In this document: positions 10,681-21,794 of the stretch, piece by piece | How the letters are laid out: every line of letters begins with the position of its first letter | Position numbering within the stretch: the stretch's first letter is position 1 | Assembly: GCA_003255025.1 (NCBI GenBank) | Contig: QANY01004032.1 | Coordinates: forward strand, 937,166-1,001,165 | Source of the DNA: Datisca glomerata | Taxonomy: Eukaryota > Streptophyta > Magnoliopsida > Cucurbitales > Datiscaceae | Direction: 5' to 3' | DNA length: 64,000 nucleotides | The notes under the pieces: generated by a model | Database searches by the model: none | Seen by the model: only the letters and a program-made list of their open reading frames with translations | What the model was told of the DNA's origin: nothing | Translations under genes and position numbers: made by a program

Positions 10681-12790
10681 TGTTGGGGGTTATGCCCTCA
10701 CATGTGTATTGATATTTTGATATGAAATTTAATGAGGATTACATTTTTATTATAATTGTTCTTCTAAATTATTATTAAATAATTTATATAAATATCAAAA
10801 AATTACATATTCATTAATGAGACTATGATATTGTATTGGTACGAGAGAATTAAGATCATAGATAATGAATAAAATTGTCAGCAACACATTAAAGTATGTA
10901 ATTTTTAATGAATGATTACAAGTACGGTTCACTAAGCATTATGAATGCGTGTGATCTAGATTCAGATTATTAATATGTATAGACATTTTAGTGAATGTAC
11001 TTTATATAATGAGATTATATATGACTAGACCGATGTCAATTAATATCTTTATCAACGTGTCGTTTATAATAAAGAAATACACATCAATTCTATGATCATA
11101 TGTAGATCAGTCTGAATCCTAAGTAGTCATGAACTCCTATGCATGTTTACTGGATCTTTTGATTCACTCGTCAAGATTTATTTGTAAAACAAGCTAATGA
11201 CTTTTGTTTTGAAGATTTAGTGATGCAAATCGCTAGAAACATGATAATGCAAGATTTGAAATTCAAGCTTTCCTAACGGGATCGTATATTGGTTCCCTTA
11301 AGTGTTAATTCTGAAACTAAATGTTTATTGAGTTCAAATTTATAATAAGATTATAAGTTAGTCATTCGCTAGTAGTTTAATGGTACTTAAGAATCAAGAG
11401 GTATTTAGATGGGTAAAATGATAATTTTTTACCGGCTCTAATTTACGTACCAATAATTGAAGGACAAAACTACATGAAATGATTATATCAGTGGACTACA
11501 TGAGAATACTCTGTAAATACATTCTATAATCACTAAGAGTTCAATTCCATATTTATAGTGAAGAAATAATGAAATTAATCGATAAAATTATTTAATTAAA
11601 GAGTTTAATTAATTATATAGTTTATTGAAGCTTAGGATTACAGCTCAATGGTCTCCAAGTCACCTCTATACTACGCAGTTTAGGGTGTGAATATTTCAGG
11701 ATATGAGAAAAGGACTGACTTGTAAAAAGAATTTTTATTCTGGGGCAAGTATAATGATGAGATAATTGTGTGTGATTAATTAATTAATTGAGTTATATAT
11801 ACAAGTAATTATCAATTTTTTTCTAATTATCAATAAGTGAGACAGAATATCTAATTTATGAAATTAGATAATTAAATTATTAATAAATAACAATTTGAAT
11901 AAACTAAATCTATTATTTGTGAAATAACATATAAATAAGTTGATAGGGATAATCAGATATCTTAATTTTGATTTATCTGATATCTGATTAAAATATATAT
12001 TTAATTTACAGTAATTATCACGTGTCAATCACTAATTGGATATCAGAGATTTACATGGACTACTGTAGTGTCACACAGCACTACAGTAGTGGGGGTGCAA
12101 CACTGCAGTACCGTATGGCACTGCAGTTGTGTGCAGTTGCAGTGGGTCTCATTACAATTGATAATTTTATAATTAAAATTTCAGTTTATCCTAAAAATCC
12201 AATACGCTATTATCTAAAAAATATACAAATATTATTCTAATAGCGTTAATGGATGAATAAGTTCATCAGTTCATAAAAAAATTGAATTGAGAATGCGGTT
12301 AGTGTCTGAGTGATTTTTCTCTTTGACTAACAGTTAATCAAAATTTTGAAAGAATAATTATCGCGTTCTTTTAGATATTCGTCTCACTAAAGTCATTCTC
12401 AGAAAATTTCTAGATCTCAGGTGTTGAGTACATCTAGAGACAGAAAAAGTGTCTTGTAATATTCTACGTGTCTACATACATCCTAGGGCGTTGATGATTG
12501 ACTTGGAAGATCTTGGTATGAATCTCGAAGTCAATTGATCGTTAGAACGATTTCGTAGGACGAATGATCGATCGATTTTGCAAGGACGCTTGATATTAAT
12601 TACAAGAGGTATATGATTCCTAACATTTTATGTTGTAGATTTAATGTATAAGTATATAATGGATTCCGATTAATTGAACAAGAGTTTTCAATAAAAAAAA
12701 TTATTTGGTTATCGTGGCATTGCGCAAGTTTTATTTTATTATAAGATTCGATTTTTATTAGAAGTTTAATTTTTTAAATGAAAAATAATT
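10681..12790 (+). repeat. LTR-like sequence, copy 1 (inverted partner at 61755-64000)
   Basis: The sequence begins TGTTGGGGGTTATGCCC exactly where the RT frame of element B is interrupted. From about 11080 on it is clearly homologous (I estimate around 80 percent by eye) to the reverse complement of 61800-64000. Homology runs to about 12790, after which a hAT-like element begins at 12870. There is no coding sequence. Start TGTTGG and the CCAACA seen at the far end of copy 2 would make a TG...CA LTR pair, so I read this as a solo LTR or LTR plus leader; the right end is not fixed. Confidence 0.6.
12059..12090. other. perfect 12-bp inverted repeat (hairpin) in LTR-like copy 1
   Basis: Arms ACTACTGTAGTG (12059-12070) and CACTACAGTAGT (12079-12090) are perfect complements around an 8-nt loop TCACACAG. 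Further short ACTGCAGT palindromes follow up to 12140. A related hairpin sits at the matching place in copy 2. Confidence 0.9.
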
Positions 12791-13161
12791 GATCGTTAAT
12801 TATATGTGATAATTGGGTTAGACTTTATTCTTTTAATTTTTCCTTAGATCTTGTGTAATTCGTTTTGCGTATGGGTGTTCAAAAACCATTTATTCCGAAC
12901 CAGTCTGAATCGAAATTGATCAGTCTGGATGGTTTTTTTCTCGTATATGATTGGTTCGGTCCTCCTTTTACTGCATCGAAATTGATCAGGCTGGATGGTT
13001 TTTTCTCGTATATGATTGGTCCGGTCCTCCTTTTAGAAAGGACCAAAATTTTGATCCCGTCCATAATTTCTGTTAATTCTAGATGAAACTGACCGGTTCG
13101 ACCGTGTATATATATATATATATATATATTTATTTTTTAGGTAATTAGGTTAAAGTTAAAC

Positions 13162-13432
13162 AAATGACTCTTTCCCTCTCCCTCTCCCTCAATCCCTCTC
13201 CCTCAGTCGCCTCTCCCTCCCTCAACCCCTAGTCGCCTCTCCCTCTCACCTCTCCCTCAGTCGTCTCTCCCTCTCTCAACCCTCAGTCGCCTCTCGCTTC
13301 TTCCTCATATGCCTCTCCCTCTCCCTCAGTCGTCTCTCCCTCTCGCCCCTCCTCCATCAACCCTTAGTCGTCTCTCCCTCTCGCCCCTCCTCCATCAACC
13401 CTTAGTCTCCTCTCCCTCTCGCCTCTCCTTGT
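13162..13432. repeat. CT-rich minisatellite
   Basis: Irregular units of CCTCTCCCTCAGTCG and CCTCCATCAACCCTTAGTCG repeat across this stretch. It is strongly pyrimidine-rich on the + strand and lies upstream of the small ORF in the hAT-like element. Confidence 0.85.
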
Positions 13433-13492
13433 GTTTCAATCCATAGAAACTCTGAGTCCGCTCTAAAACTCAGACTATCTCTCGAGTCCAAG

Positions 13493-13669
13493 ATGGAAAA
13501 CCTTATGATTCCACCATCGTCCGTCAAGGAAAATAAGCAGAAAATCAATGGGAACCTTCCTATCCGTGAAGTCTCTGTTAAATCTCAGATTCCCCCCTTT
13601 CCTTGCTCAACCACTTACGTTGACTACGATAACGATTGTCGTCTTGCTTCTTCATATGAAACAGACTGA
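13493..13669 (+). CDS. 58-codon ORF inside hAT-like element, hypothetical
   Basis: An ATG at 13493 opens a frame of 58 codons ending in TGA at 13667-13669. The translation starts MENLMIPPSSVKENKQKING and ends LASSYETD. It is hydrophilic, with no membrane segment or motif that I recognise. Base composition is higher in GC than the flanks and the codon use looks gene-like, unlike the surrounding AT-rich and CT-repeat sequence, so it could be an exon captured from a host gene. No homology is claimed. It could equally be chance. Confidence 0.3.
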   Translation: MENLMIPPSSVKENKQKINGNLPIREVSVKSQIPPFPCSTTYVDYDNDCRLASSYETD

Positions 13670-14121
13670 TTTTCTTACTGATCGAGAGTTTGAGTGCGAA
13701 TTTTCATTCTTTAATTTGTGATTTTGTATTATCTTGCGTGTTTGAATGAGATTTTGGTTCTTACAGATGATAAATATTGACATGAAATTGATTTTTGAAT
13801 TTTAATTGATTCATTTGTATATTTTTAGTAATTTTATGAGGAAAGCTTTAATTTTTAGTACTACCCGTTTTCAATTCTGAACTTATAATATTTGTTTTCA
13901 ATTGACTGATTTGGAGAATATGGTATTTATTGTTAAATGATATATTTATTCTAAAATAAGTACTTAGACCGTTACGTCCGTCCGAATCGACCGTTGAATT
14001 TCGGTCTAGATTTTTTTCAATTTTATGGTCGGTTCAGTCCTCTCATATGAAGGACCGTGATTTTCGGTTTTGTCTTATTTTCCTCCAAAAATCTGACTAG
14101 ACCTACCGTTGAACACTCCTA

Positions 14122-15698
14122 GTTTGGGGTGTAAGAACTTTTGTAATTTTATTTTGAATATTTATTATAATTATTCCAATCGTGAGAAGACGAAGAACGC
14201 ACGATATGAATGACAGAGGAATAGGAAAAAAAGGTATTCTTTTAGAATTCTGACGCCGACACCGGAAAATTGATTTCTGATGCTGGCGCCGCTGACTAAA
14301 GTTGGCTGGCAATGTCGCCAGAATTTACTGCTCCAGTGACGTCGCCAAAAAATTGATGGTGGTGGAGACGGCGGCGGTGGTCGGTGACAATTGTTGTCAC
14401 ATTTAGGAAATTTTTGCACAAACCCGTATACCAACTCGATAAACCTAAATCTACTAAGTATCCTTTTAAATTTTGAAATTAATGTAATTTTAAAATTAAT
14501 TTCTAATTTTTAATTTTATGAAAATTAGAAATTAATAGATTGATTGTATGTGACCCAAGTTTGACCAAATCAAATAAAATATTTATTTGACTAAGTCAAA
14601 GTCAACTATTTTTAAAGGGATAAATATAAAATTAATTTTAATTAAGAAAATAGTTTTTCCTTATTAAATAAGATTTTGTTCAAAGTTTGAAGATTATGAA
14701 AATGAACATTAAGAGGAGAAGACAATATTTGGTAAATATGTATTTTTGAAGTCCGCTTCGTAATTTTATTTTTTTTATTCTAAGGGTTGTAATTTAGAAA
14801 TACCCGATAGTCACTCGGTCCATTATTATGTTATTCAATTGTTAAATAATTGTTTAATTGTTATGTTTGATAATATATTCATGCATTAGTCGATAACATG
14901 CCATACATGAAAATATCACACAGTTTTATTTGATCATGCATCTCATCTGTAAAAACATGAATTTATTAGGATTGTCCTAATATGTTTATATATATTATTT
15001 TATGAAACCAATTGCATGTAAACTGCTAGATTGGCATAACTGATTATTAAATATTCATAGGGTTATTATTCTAACTAGTGATTAATTTGAAATTAATTGA
15101 TTAGTTAAAATGAAAATACATAATCCTAAAATAATGAGTGGGAGGAGGTTGATATGTCAATATAACCTATAGTCTCCATCATTAGTACAACACCGTGAGG
15201 TGCAGTAAGGGCATCGAGATGGATTTGTTTTCATCCTCCTAAGGAAGGTTTCGAGCTGTACCAATACCAGAGTTGGACTTTTTGAGAAGATAAGAGGAAG
15301 TGATGTAGTTTAGTTTTGACCAACCCTAAGACGGTATATCCTAAATGAAGTCATGGAATCTGAAATGATGGGTTAGACTCACAAAATCACAATTAAGCTT
15401 TCATGTGGATAGTTGTGACTTGACCGAACAAGCGATACATTATTGTTAAAAGAGAAAATATAAGATATTTTAAGTTTTAATTAGTAAGGAAGGATGAGAA
15501 TGTCTCATAGACAGATTGAGGTTAATCTGACTGACCCTAATGCATCACATTAATCGTTGGGTTATTTTATCATGATTAGTGATTGTTAAATTTGTGTGTT
15601 TATTATGTTACATTTATACATCATGTTTACTTTTCGAATTCTAGTTATTTATCAATAATATTTAATTTTATATATTTTAAATTTCAGTTATCATTATT
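14122..15698. other. non-coding stretch, probable leader of copia B
   Basis: No gene is seen. A GC-rich patch with CGGCGGCGG-like sequence lies at 14340-14390. The rest is AT-rich. The last 700 bases lead directly into a copia gag start at 15699, so they are probably the 5' untranslated part of that element, but I could not define an LTR or primer-binding site. Confidence 0.45.
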
Positions 15699-16160
15699 AT
15701 GTCTACCATGGGAAAATATGTTACTGATTTACTCGCTTTTGAGAAATTGAATGGTGAAAATTTCGTACGTCAAAAATCAAATATGAACTTAATCCTGATT
15801 TATGATACCCATAAGTCCGTTCTTACTGAGAAATATCCTGAAGAGCTCGTTGTTAATGCCCCTAAGAATGTTAGGGACAAATATGATGCTTGGATCATAT
15901 CAAACAAAAAGGCAAAATGCTACATGCTTGTGAGCATGAATGATGTTCTGAGAATCAAGCATGAAAGCACTGAGACTGCCTATAAGATTATGGAATCTCT
16001 CCAGCGATGTTTGGGCAGCAGTCTGATCAAAGTCATCATGAGGCCACTAGGAGCTATAGGACGATTAAGATGAGAAATGGTACTTTTATATGAGAACATG
16101 TTTTGAACATGATCAACATAATGCACGAGGCAAGAGTACATGGGGTGACCGTTGATGAGC
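15699..16160 (+). pseudogene. copia B gag N-terminal part
   Basis: The frame opens MSTMGKYVTDLLAFEKLNGE at 15699 and runs 124 codons to 16073. It has the gag (UBN2-like) features FEKLNGENF, DAWIISNKKAKCYMLVSMND and AYKIMESLQ in family order. A frameshift near 16015 ends the frame; related gag sequence (MIN-IMHEARVHGVTVDE-like) can be followed in another frame to about 16160. Confidence 0.85.
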
Positions 16161-16205
16161 GGACTCAAGGTTTGCGTTAGACTTTAGTCGCTCACACCAG
16201 CTTTT

Positions 16206-16624
16206 TTACATTCACGACCAATTATGTTATAAACAAGTTATAATTCAACATGACCCAATTGTTGAATGAACTGCACGCTTTTGAGTCACTCAACCTTAGA
16301 ATGACCAAAGAGGGCGAGGTAAATGTTGTTGAGCAGAAACATTCTTCCAACATTGTTAAGAACAAGAAAAGGAAGAAAAACAATTGTAAGAACAAGAGTG
16401 ATAGCAAAAGAGGAAAGAAAGTCAAGATATTGCCGAAAGTAAAGAAGAACAAGAACGACAACAAGTCTAAGGAAAAATGTTTCGATTGTGGGGTTGAAGG
16501 TCATTGGAAGAGAAACTGTAGCAAGTATCCTTGCGAGCTGAAAAAGAAAGGAAAATACGATTTACTTGTACTTGAAACTTACTTAGTGGAATATGATTTG
16601 TCATCGTGGATACTTGATTCATGA
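16206..16624 (+). pseudogene. copia B gag C-terminus with zinc knuckle
   Basis: The frame reads MTQLLNELHAFESLN, a Lys/Asn-rich basic region (residues about 35-75), and an intact CCHC knuckle CFDCGVEGHWKRNC (near 16478-16519) that would bind element RNA. It stops with SSWILDS followed by TGA at 16624, in the protease active-site region (W-x-L-D-S), where the family has DSGA. It is separated from the first gag part by a frameshifted segment. Confidence 0.85.
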
Positions 16625-16934
16625 GCCATTAACCATGCATGTTCTTCTTGCACATGCTTAATTTGTCAAGGGAGCTGACTGATGGCGATGTCGTTTTGAG
16701 AGTTAGTAGTGGTGCGCTCATGTCAGTTAAAGTATTAGGGATAATCCGTTTACATTTTGGATATAATTATTTAATTTTGAACATATTTATTATATTCCTG
16801 GGTTTTCGAGAAATTTGATTTCTCCTTAATTTTTTACAAGAACAATCATTCAAAGTTTTTTTATTAATAAATAGTTTATTATTTCTAATAATGGATTTGA
16901 TATTTGTCATGCCAAAGTTATCAACGAACTGTAT

Positions 16935-17900
16935 ATGCTTAAACCGACTGAACAGTCATTAAATAATTCTAAATTATTTAAAGTGGTAAAACCTAAAAGT
17001 AACAAACGACAAAGAGTTTCTCATGATGATGATAATACACATATTTGGCGTCTTAGATTGAGACATATTAATCAAGATAGGTTAAATAGGTTAACAAAGC
17101 ATGGTGCTTTGAGATAATTAAAAGTTGGAACTTTTCCTGTTTGTGAATCTTGTCTAGAGGGTAAAATGACCAAGATATCTTTCTCTGGAAATGGCCAAAG
17201 AGGCAATGAACCACTTGAGCTAGTGCATAGTGATGCATGTGGATCGATCAAAGTACAAGCTAGAGGTGAGTATGAGTATTTCGTCACTTTTATTGACAAT
17301 TACTTAAGATATGATTATACTTACCTGATGCAAAGAACGTCTGAAACTTTTAGAAAGTTTAAAAACTTCAAAGCTAAAGCTGAAAAACAATCAGGTAAAT
17401 CATTGAAAACCCTTTGATCAGATCGAGATAGTGAATACTTAGATTTAGAATTTAAATAATACTTGCTGGAGTATGGAATCTTATTAAAACTCACAGCACC
17501 TGGAACGCCACATCAAAATGATGTTTCTGAAAGGAGAAACCATACCTTATTGGAGATGCTTTGGTTGATGTTAAGCTACTCATCACTACCACTTACATTT
17601 TGGGGATATGCATTACACACAACTACATACATTTTGAATGTAGTGCATTTTAAGTCTGTAAGCAAGACACCTTTAGAGTTATAGAATGGCTCCAAACCCA
17701 GTTTGCATCATTTCCGTATATGGCAGTGTCCAACTCATGTTCTTAGATCCAATACTGACAAGTTATATTCAAGGCCTGAAGTATGCATATTCATTGGTTA
17801 TGCCCTAGAGACTAAAGGTGGGTACTTTTATACTCACAAGGATCAAAATGTGTTTATATCGACAAATGACACCTTCCTTGAACACGACAATATGAAAAAC
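16935..17900 (+). pseudogene. copia B integrase
   Basis: Segments in order are a GAG-pre-integrase-like part with LRLRHINQDRLNRL (near 17050-17090), the core with HSDACGSIK and FVTFIDNYLRYDYTYLM (17223-17320), then [18 protein letters not shown] with the catalytic Glu (17505-17560), and the C-terminal GYALETKGGYFY segment (about 17798-17830). Stops near 17116, 17416 and 17457 and a TAG at 17681 break the frame. Confidence 0.88.
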
Positions 17901-18109
17901 TACAAACCTAAAAACAAAGTAGTTCTCGAGAAATTAGCGACTGATGAGATCAAACCACCTTCAATTTTTACTAATAAACGACAAAACAGAGAAACCACAG
18001 TTCCTGTAAAGGGAACCCCGATGCAACATCGTAGTGGGGAGGGTTGTGAGACAACCAGCTTACTACGAACTAGAGGCACATGTCCTAGTGTCAAGCACTA
18101 ATAAGGACG

Positions 18110-19386
18110 ATCCATTGGATGATCCTGAAAAAGAGAAATGGTAAGATGCCATGAACTAGGAAATGAAATCTATATATTCCAATTCTATTTAGGAACTTGT
18201 AGATCCACTGAATATGTCAGGCCCATTGGATGTAAATGTATCTTTAAGAAGAAAAGAGGTGTATATGGGAAAGTAGAGACTTTCAAGGCACGGTTAGTAG
18301 CCAATGGCTGCACACAAAAGGGAACGAGTCAATTATGAATAGACATTCTCCCATGTGGCCATGCTAAAATCCATTTGCATCCTTTTGTCCATAGCCCCTA
18401 GTTTTGATTATGAGATATGGTAAATGGATGTCAAGATAGCTTTTATAAATGACTCTCTTGAAGAAAACATCTATATGATGCAACCAAAATGGTTTGTACA
18501 AAAGGGGCAAGAAAAGAAAGTATGCAAGTTGCTTAAATCTATTTATAGATTAAAGCAAGCATCTTGATATTGGAATCTTACCTTTGATGAGTTTATAAAG
18601 TCTTATGGCTTCAAGCAAAATGTTGATGAACCCTGTATTTATAAATATATCAAAAATAAGATAGTGATTTTCTTGGTTCTTTATGTTGATAATATTCTAC
18701 TCATTGGGAATGATATAGAAACTCTGTTAAAGGTAAAGAAGTGGTTAGTTGAGAAATTCTAAATGAAAGATTTGCGAGAAGCGAGCTACGTTCTGAGCAT
18801 TAAAACCCTTAGGGATAGAAAGAACAAGCTTTTGGCCCTTTCTCAGCCATCTTATATTGGTAAGGTACTGGAGAGATTCTCTATGAAGAATTTCAAAACG
18901 GTCAACTACCGACCAGAGATAGAATTGTCATTTTCAAGGAACAATGTCCTAAGACACCTCAGTAGGAAGATGATATGAGCAAGGTTCCCTATGCTTCAGC
19001 AGTTCGAAGTCTAATGTATGCCATGTTGTGTACGAGATCAGACATCTGTTATATAATTGGAATTGTCAATCGTTATCAATCGAATTCAAGTTTGGAACAT
19101 TGGATTGCAGTAAAACATATTCTCAAGTATCTTAAGCGATAAAAAACTGTATGCATGTTTATTTAGATGGAGACCTGAACCTCACTAGATATACTGATTC
19201 TGACTTTGAATCAGACAGAGACAGTTAAAAGTCAATATCTGAATCAGTATTCACCCTAGGTGGAGGAGCTGTAGTCTGGAGAAATATTAAACAATCAAGT
19301 ATTGTAGATTCCACTATGAAAGCCGAATATATAATGGCTTATGAATCTGTGAAAGAAGCGGTATGAATCAGAAAGTTCTATACTGA
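18110..19386 (+). pseudogene. copia B reverse transcriptase and RNase H
   Basis: The RT begins near 18110 (DAMN-E-M-SIY-like), includes RPIGCKCIFKKKRG and FKARLVANG (18220-18305), and has YVDNILLIGND near 18680-18712, where the usual YVDD box has Asn as its last residue, a loss of a catalytic Asp. RNase H follows at about 19150-19380 (YTDSDFESDRD, then STMKAEYIMAYESVKEAV). Frameshifts and stops are frequent. The frame is cut at 19386. Confidence 0.85.
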
Positions 19387-19448
19387 TTAGTCCCACTTAC
19401 ATTGGATAATTTAGTCCCCTCCTAAAAGAGGGGACTAAATGGGACTAA
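19387..19448. repeat. nested inverted repeat at left side of Harbinger element
   Basis: Inner arms TTTAGTCCCCTC (19410-19421) and GAGGGGACTAAA (19428-19439) are perfect with a 6-nt loop. Outer arms TTAGTCCCA (19387-19395) and TGGGACTAA (19440-19448) are also perfect. AGTCCC-type motifs are common near PIF/Harbinger and Tourist ends. Confidence 0.85.
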
Positions 19449-20274
19449 GGGTGAGCCACACGAAGACAGACCGACATGAAGACAGACCCACACGAAGATG
19501 TCTTCGTTCCTGTCACCGATGAAGCTTCTTCCTGTCGCCGACGAAGCTTCTTCCTTCCACCACTTATTCCTGGTAAGCCTCATCCTCATCCTCTTATTCA
19601 ATATGAATTTTTGTTAGATCTGCGTTTCTGCATTTTTGTTAGATCTGCGTTCTCGTTGCTTCCACCATTTTTATGTTTGTTAAATCTGTATTTTGGCAAC
19701 TGTGTTAGATCTAATTTTAGATCTATAGATGAGGAGCTGATTTCAAACGTTCTGGTTTTGTGTTTATTCTGCAACTATTTTTATGTTTGTTCTGTATTCG
19801 AGATCTGATTATAGACCTGATTTTAGATTTGGTTCATGTGGAATAAAACTTTGAGCTGTAATTTGTTGATGTAATCACCTTTGGCAGTATGATGGTTTGA
19901 ACAATTGAAAAGTTCAAACGAATGGTTTAAGATAATCACAGAGAAAATCAGACAATTGAACAAAAATCAAAGATATTCAAATCAAAAGGCCGAGGCAATT
20001 TTTCTGTAAATCAGTGAAAAATATGCAAAAATACAAGTATGTTTTAACATAATACAAAAAAGTCTCTATACTATTATATTAATTGGTACATGCTGAGTGT
20101 GTGAATTGAATGCAACTTGCTATTATATTAATTGTTTAGCTAAAAATATTTTTGTTTTGAATAGAGATGATAAGAGGATGCTTTTGATGTATCTTGTATT
20201 GGAGATGTGACATTTGAAAATGATGAGTATATTCATGATGGCACTATGGATAATAGTTGATATGGCGGAAAGCA

Positions 20275-21480
20275 TTATGAAACTTATTTGTTAGCTGATC
20301 GTACTTTTACTAATCGTGAAACACGATTACGTTATTTAGATATTATAATAGGAGATAATGATACGTCGTGTGTGGACAACTCAGAATGGATAGAAGAACC
20401 TTTAGTATCTTACGTGAATTACTTCATAATGATAGAAGAGCGAAAAATGATGGCTTGGTTACTTTAGGGGAGCAAGTGTGCATATTCTTGCATATACTTG
20501 CTTATCATGTAAAGATTTGTACAATAGGTAATGGATTCAATCGTTCAGGAGAGATCGTAAGTAGGTATTTCAATTTTGTATTACATGGAGCTTTACGACT
20601 ACAAGGTTGTCTACTTAAAGCATCAACTCCGATGCAAGCAAATTGTAATGATGAGAGATGTAAATGGTTTAAAGTATACATTATCTTAAGTTTTCTTCAT
20701 GAAAAATGTTAATTGTTTATAATTATTCAAATAATAATTTGAGTGTTAATATTTTATATAGAATTGTTTGGGAGCCTTAGATGGTCCTTATATTGATGTT
20801 CGTGTTGTTGAAAGTGAGAAGCCAATGGATCGAACAAGAAATGGAGAAATCACAAATGTATTGGGCGTTTGTTCCCCAAACACAAAGTTTATATTTGTTC
20901 TACCAGGATGAGAATGATCTACTTTTGACTCTAGAGTACTTTGAGATGCACTTAGTAGACCTAATGGACTTCAAGTCCCTACAGGTAAGATATGATAGAC
21001 TATCTTAAGAAGTCTATCTTTCTATCCGTAACCTAATTGGGCTATCTTAAATAATCTAATCGAAGCTCCCTTTCACATGTTATCATTATCTTATAGATGC
21101 TGGATATACAAATTGTGAGGGGTTTCTTACACCATTTAGAGGGACACGTTATCATCTATTCATAGATGAAGAAATTGGCGTAAACCTTTAAATCATGAAG
21201 AACTATTTAATATGAAGCATGCATCTGCAAGAAATGTTATTGAAAGATGTTTTGGTTTGCTCAAGATACGATGGACTATCTTAAGAAGTCCGTCATTCTA
21301 TCCTACATAACTCATTGTCGCATTATACTGCTTATTATATTTTACATAATCTGATTAGGACAAAAATGTTAATAGACCCAATGGAAATTGAGCTAGATAA
21401 AGTAAATGCTGGTCCGACGAATATGGAGGAGATTGATATATTGGGATAATAGACTCGTATGATCAATGGAGTGCATGACG
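20275..21480 (+). pseudogene. PIF/Harbinger DDE transposase
   Basis: The frame at 20368-20712 reads CGQLRMDRRTFSILRELL, LGEQVCIFLHILAYHVK and SGEIVSRYFNFVLHGALRLQG, the helical N-terminus of plant HARBI1-like transposases. After an intron (about 20695-20761) comes NCLGALDGPYIDVRV with the first catalytic Asp, KFIFVLPG, then DSRVL with the second Asp (near 20927). After a second intron (GTAAGATATG near 20986 to about 21098) come DAGYTNCEGFLTPFRG and MKHASARNVIERCFGLLKIRW (21212-21280) with the catalytic Glu. Three TGA stops near 20908-20945 replace Trp, Trp and Arg codons, so the copy is inactive. Confidence 0.85.
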
Positions 21481-21794
21481 GAATAATTTAGCTATGCATA
21501 TGTATAATGAAAGGAGAATGAACCGAGTCATTAAGACTTTCCCTTATTTCATTTTGAGGATTTGGACTTTATTGTTGAATTGAGTTTCCTTATACTACTT
21601 TATTGTTGGATTAAATTGCCTTTTACTTTTATTGTTGGATTGAGTTACAATATGCTTTGTTGTTGGATTGAGTTGCGATATACTTTAATTATTATTGAGT
21701 TGCCATATACTTTTATTGTTGGATTGAGTTGTCATATACTTTTATTTGTCTTGTGGTATTTTTCTTTATTATTGATCCAGATATGTTTTATTAG

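Larger units (their letters stand above)
12870..14121. mobile_element. hAT-like non-autonomous DNA transposon
   Basis: The left end TATGGGTGTTCAA and the right end TTGAACACTCCTA form an imperfect terminal inverted repeat (11 of 13 positions). They are flanked by GTTTTGCG (12862-12869) and GTTTGGGG (14122-14129), an imperfect 8-bp direct repeat (6 of 8), the target size of hAT elements. It contains no transposase. Inside are a direct duplication of about 67 bp (from about 12909), a TA microsatellite (13108-13130), a CT-rich minisatellite and a 58-codon ORF. The call depends on the termini, so it is moderate. Confidence 0.6.
15699..19386 (+). mobile_element. Ty1/copia retrotransposon B, truncated at 3' end
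   Basis: Gag, zinc knuckle, integrase, RT and RNase H follow in copia order on the + strand. The RNase H frame breaks off at about 19386, where the PIF/Harbinger inverted-repeat sequence starts. Many stops and frameshifts are present. No 3' LTR was found to the right, so the tail was lost or displaced. Confidence 0.88.

Noticed and set aside
12621..12625. CCTAACA as the right end of LTR-like copy 1 (pairing with TGTTGGG at 10681)
   Set aside because: Homology with copy 2 continues at least 160 bases past this point, and the flanks do not form a target duplication.
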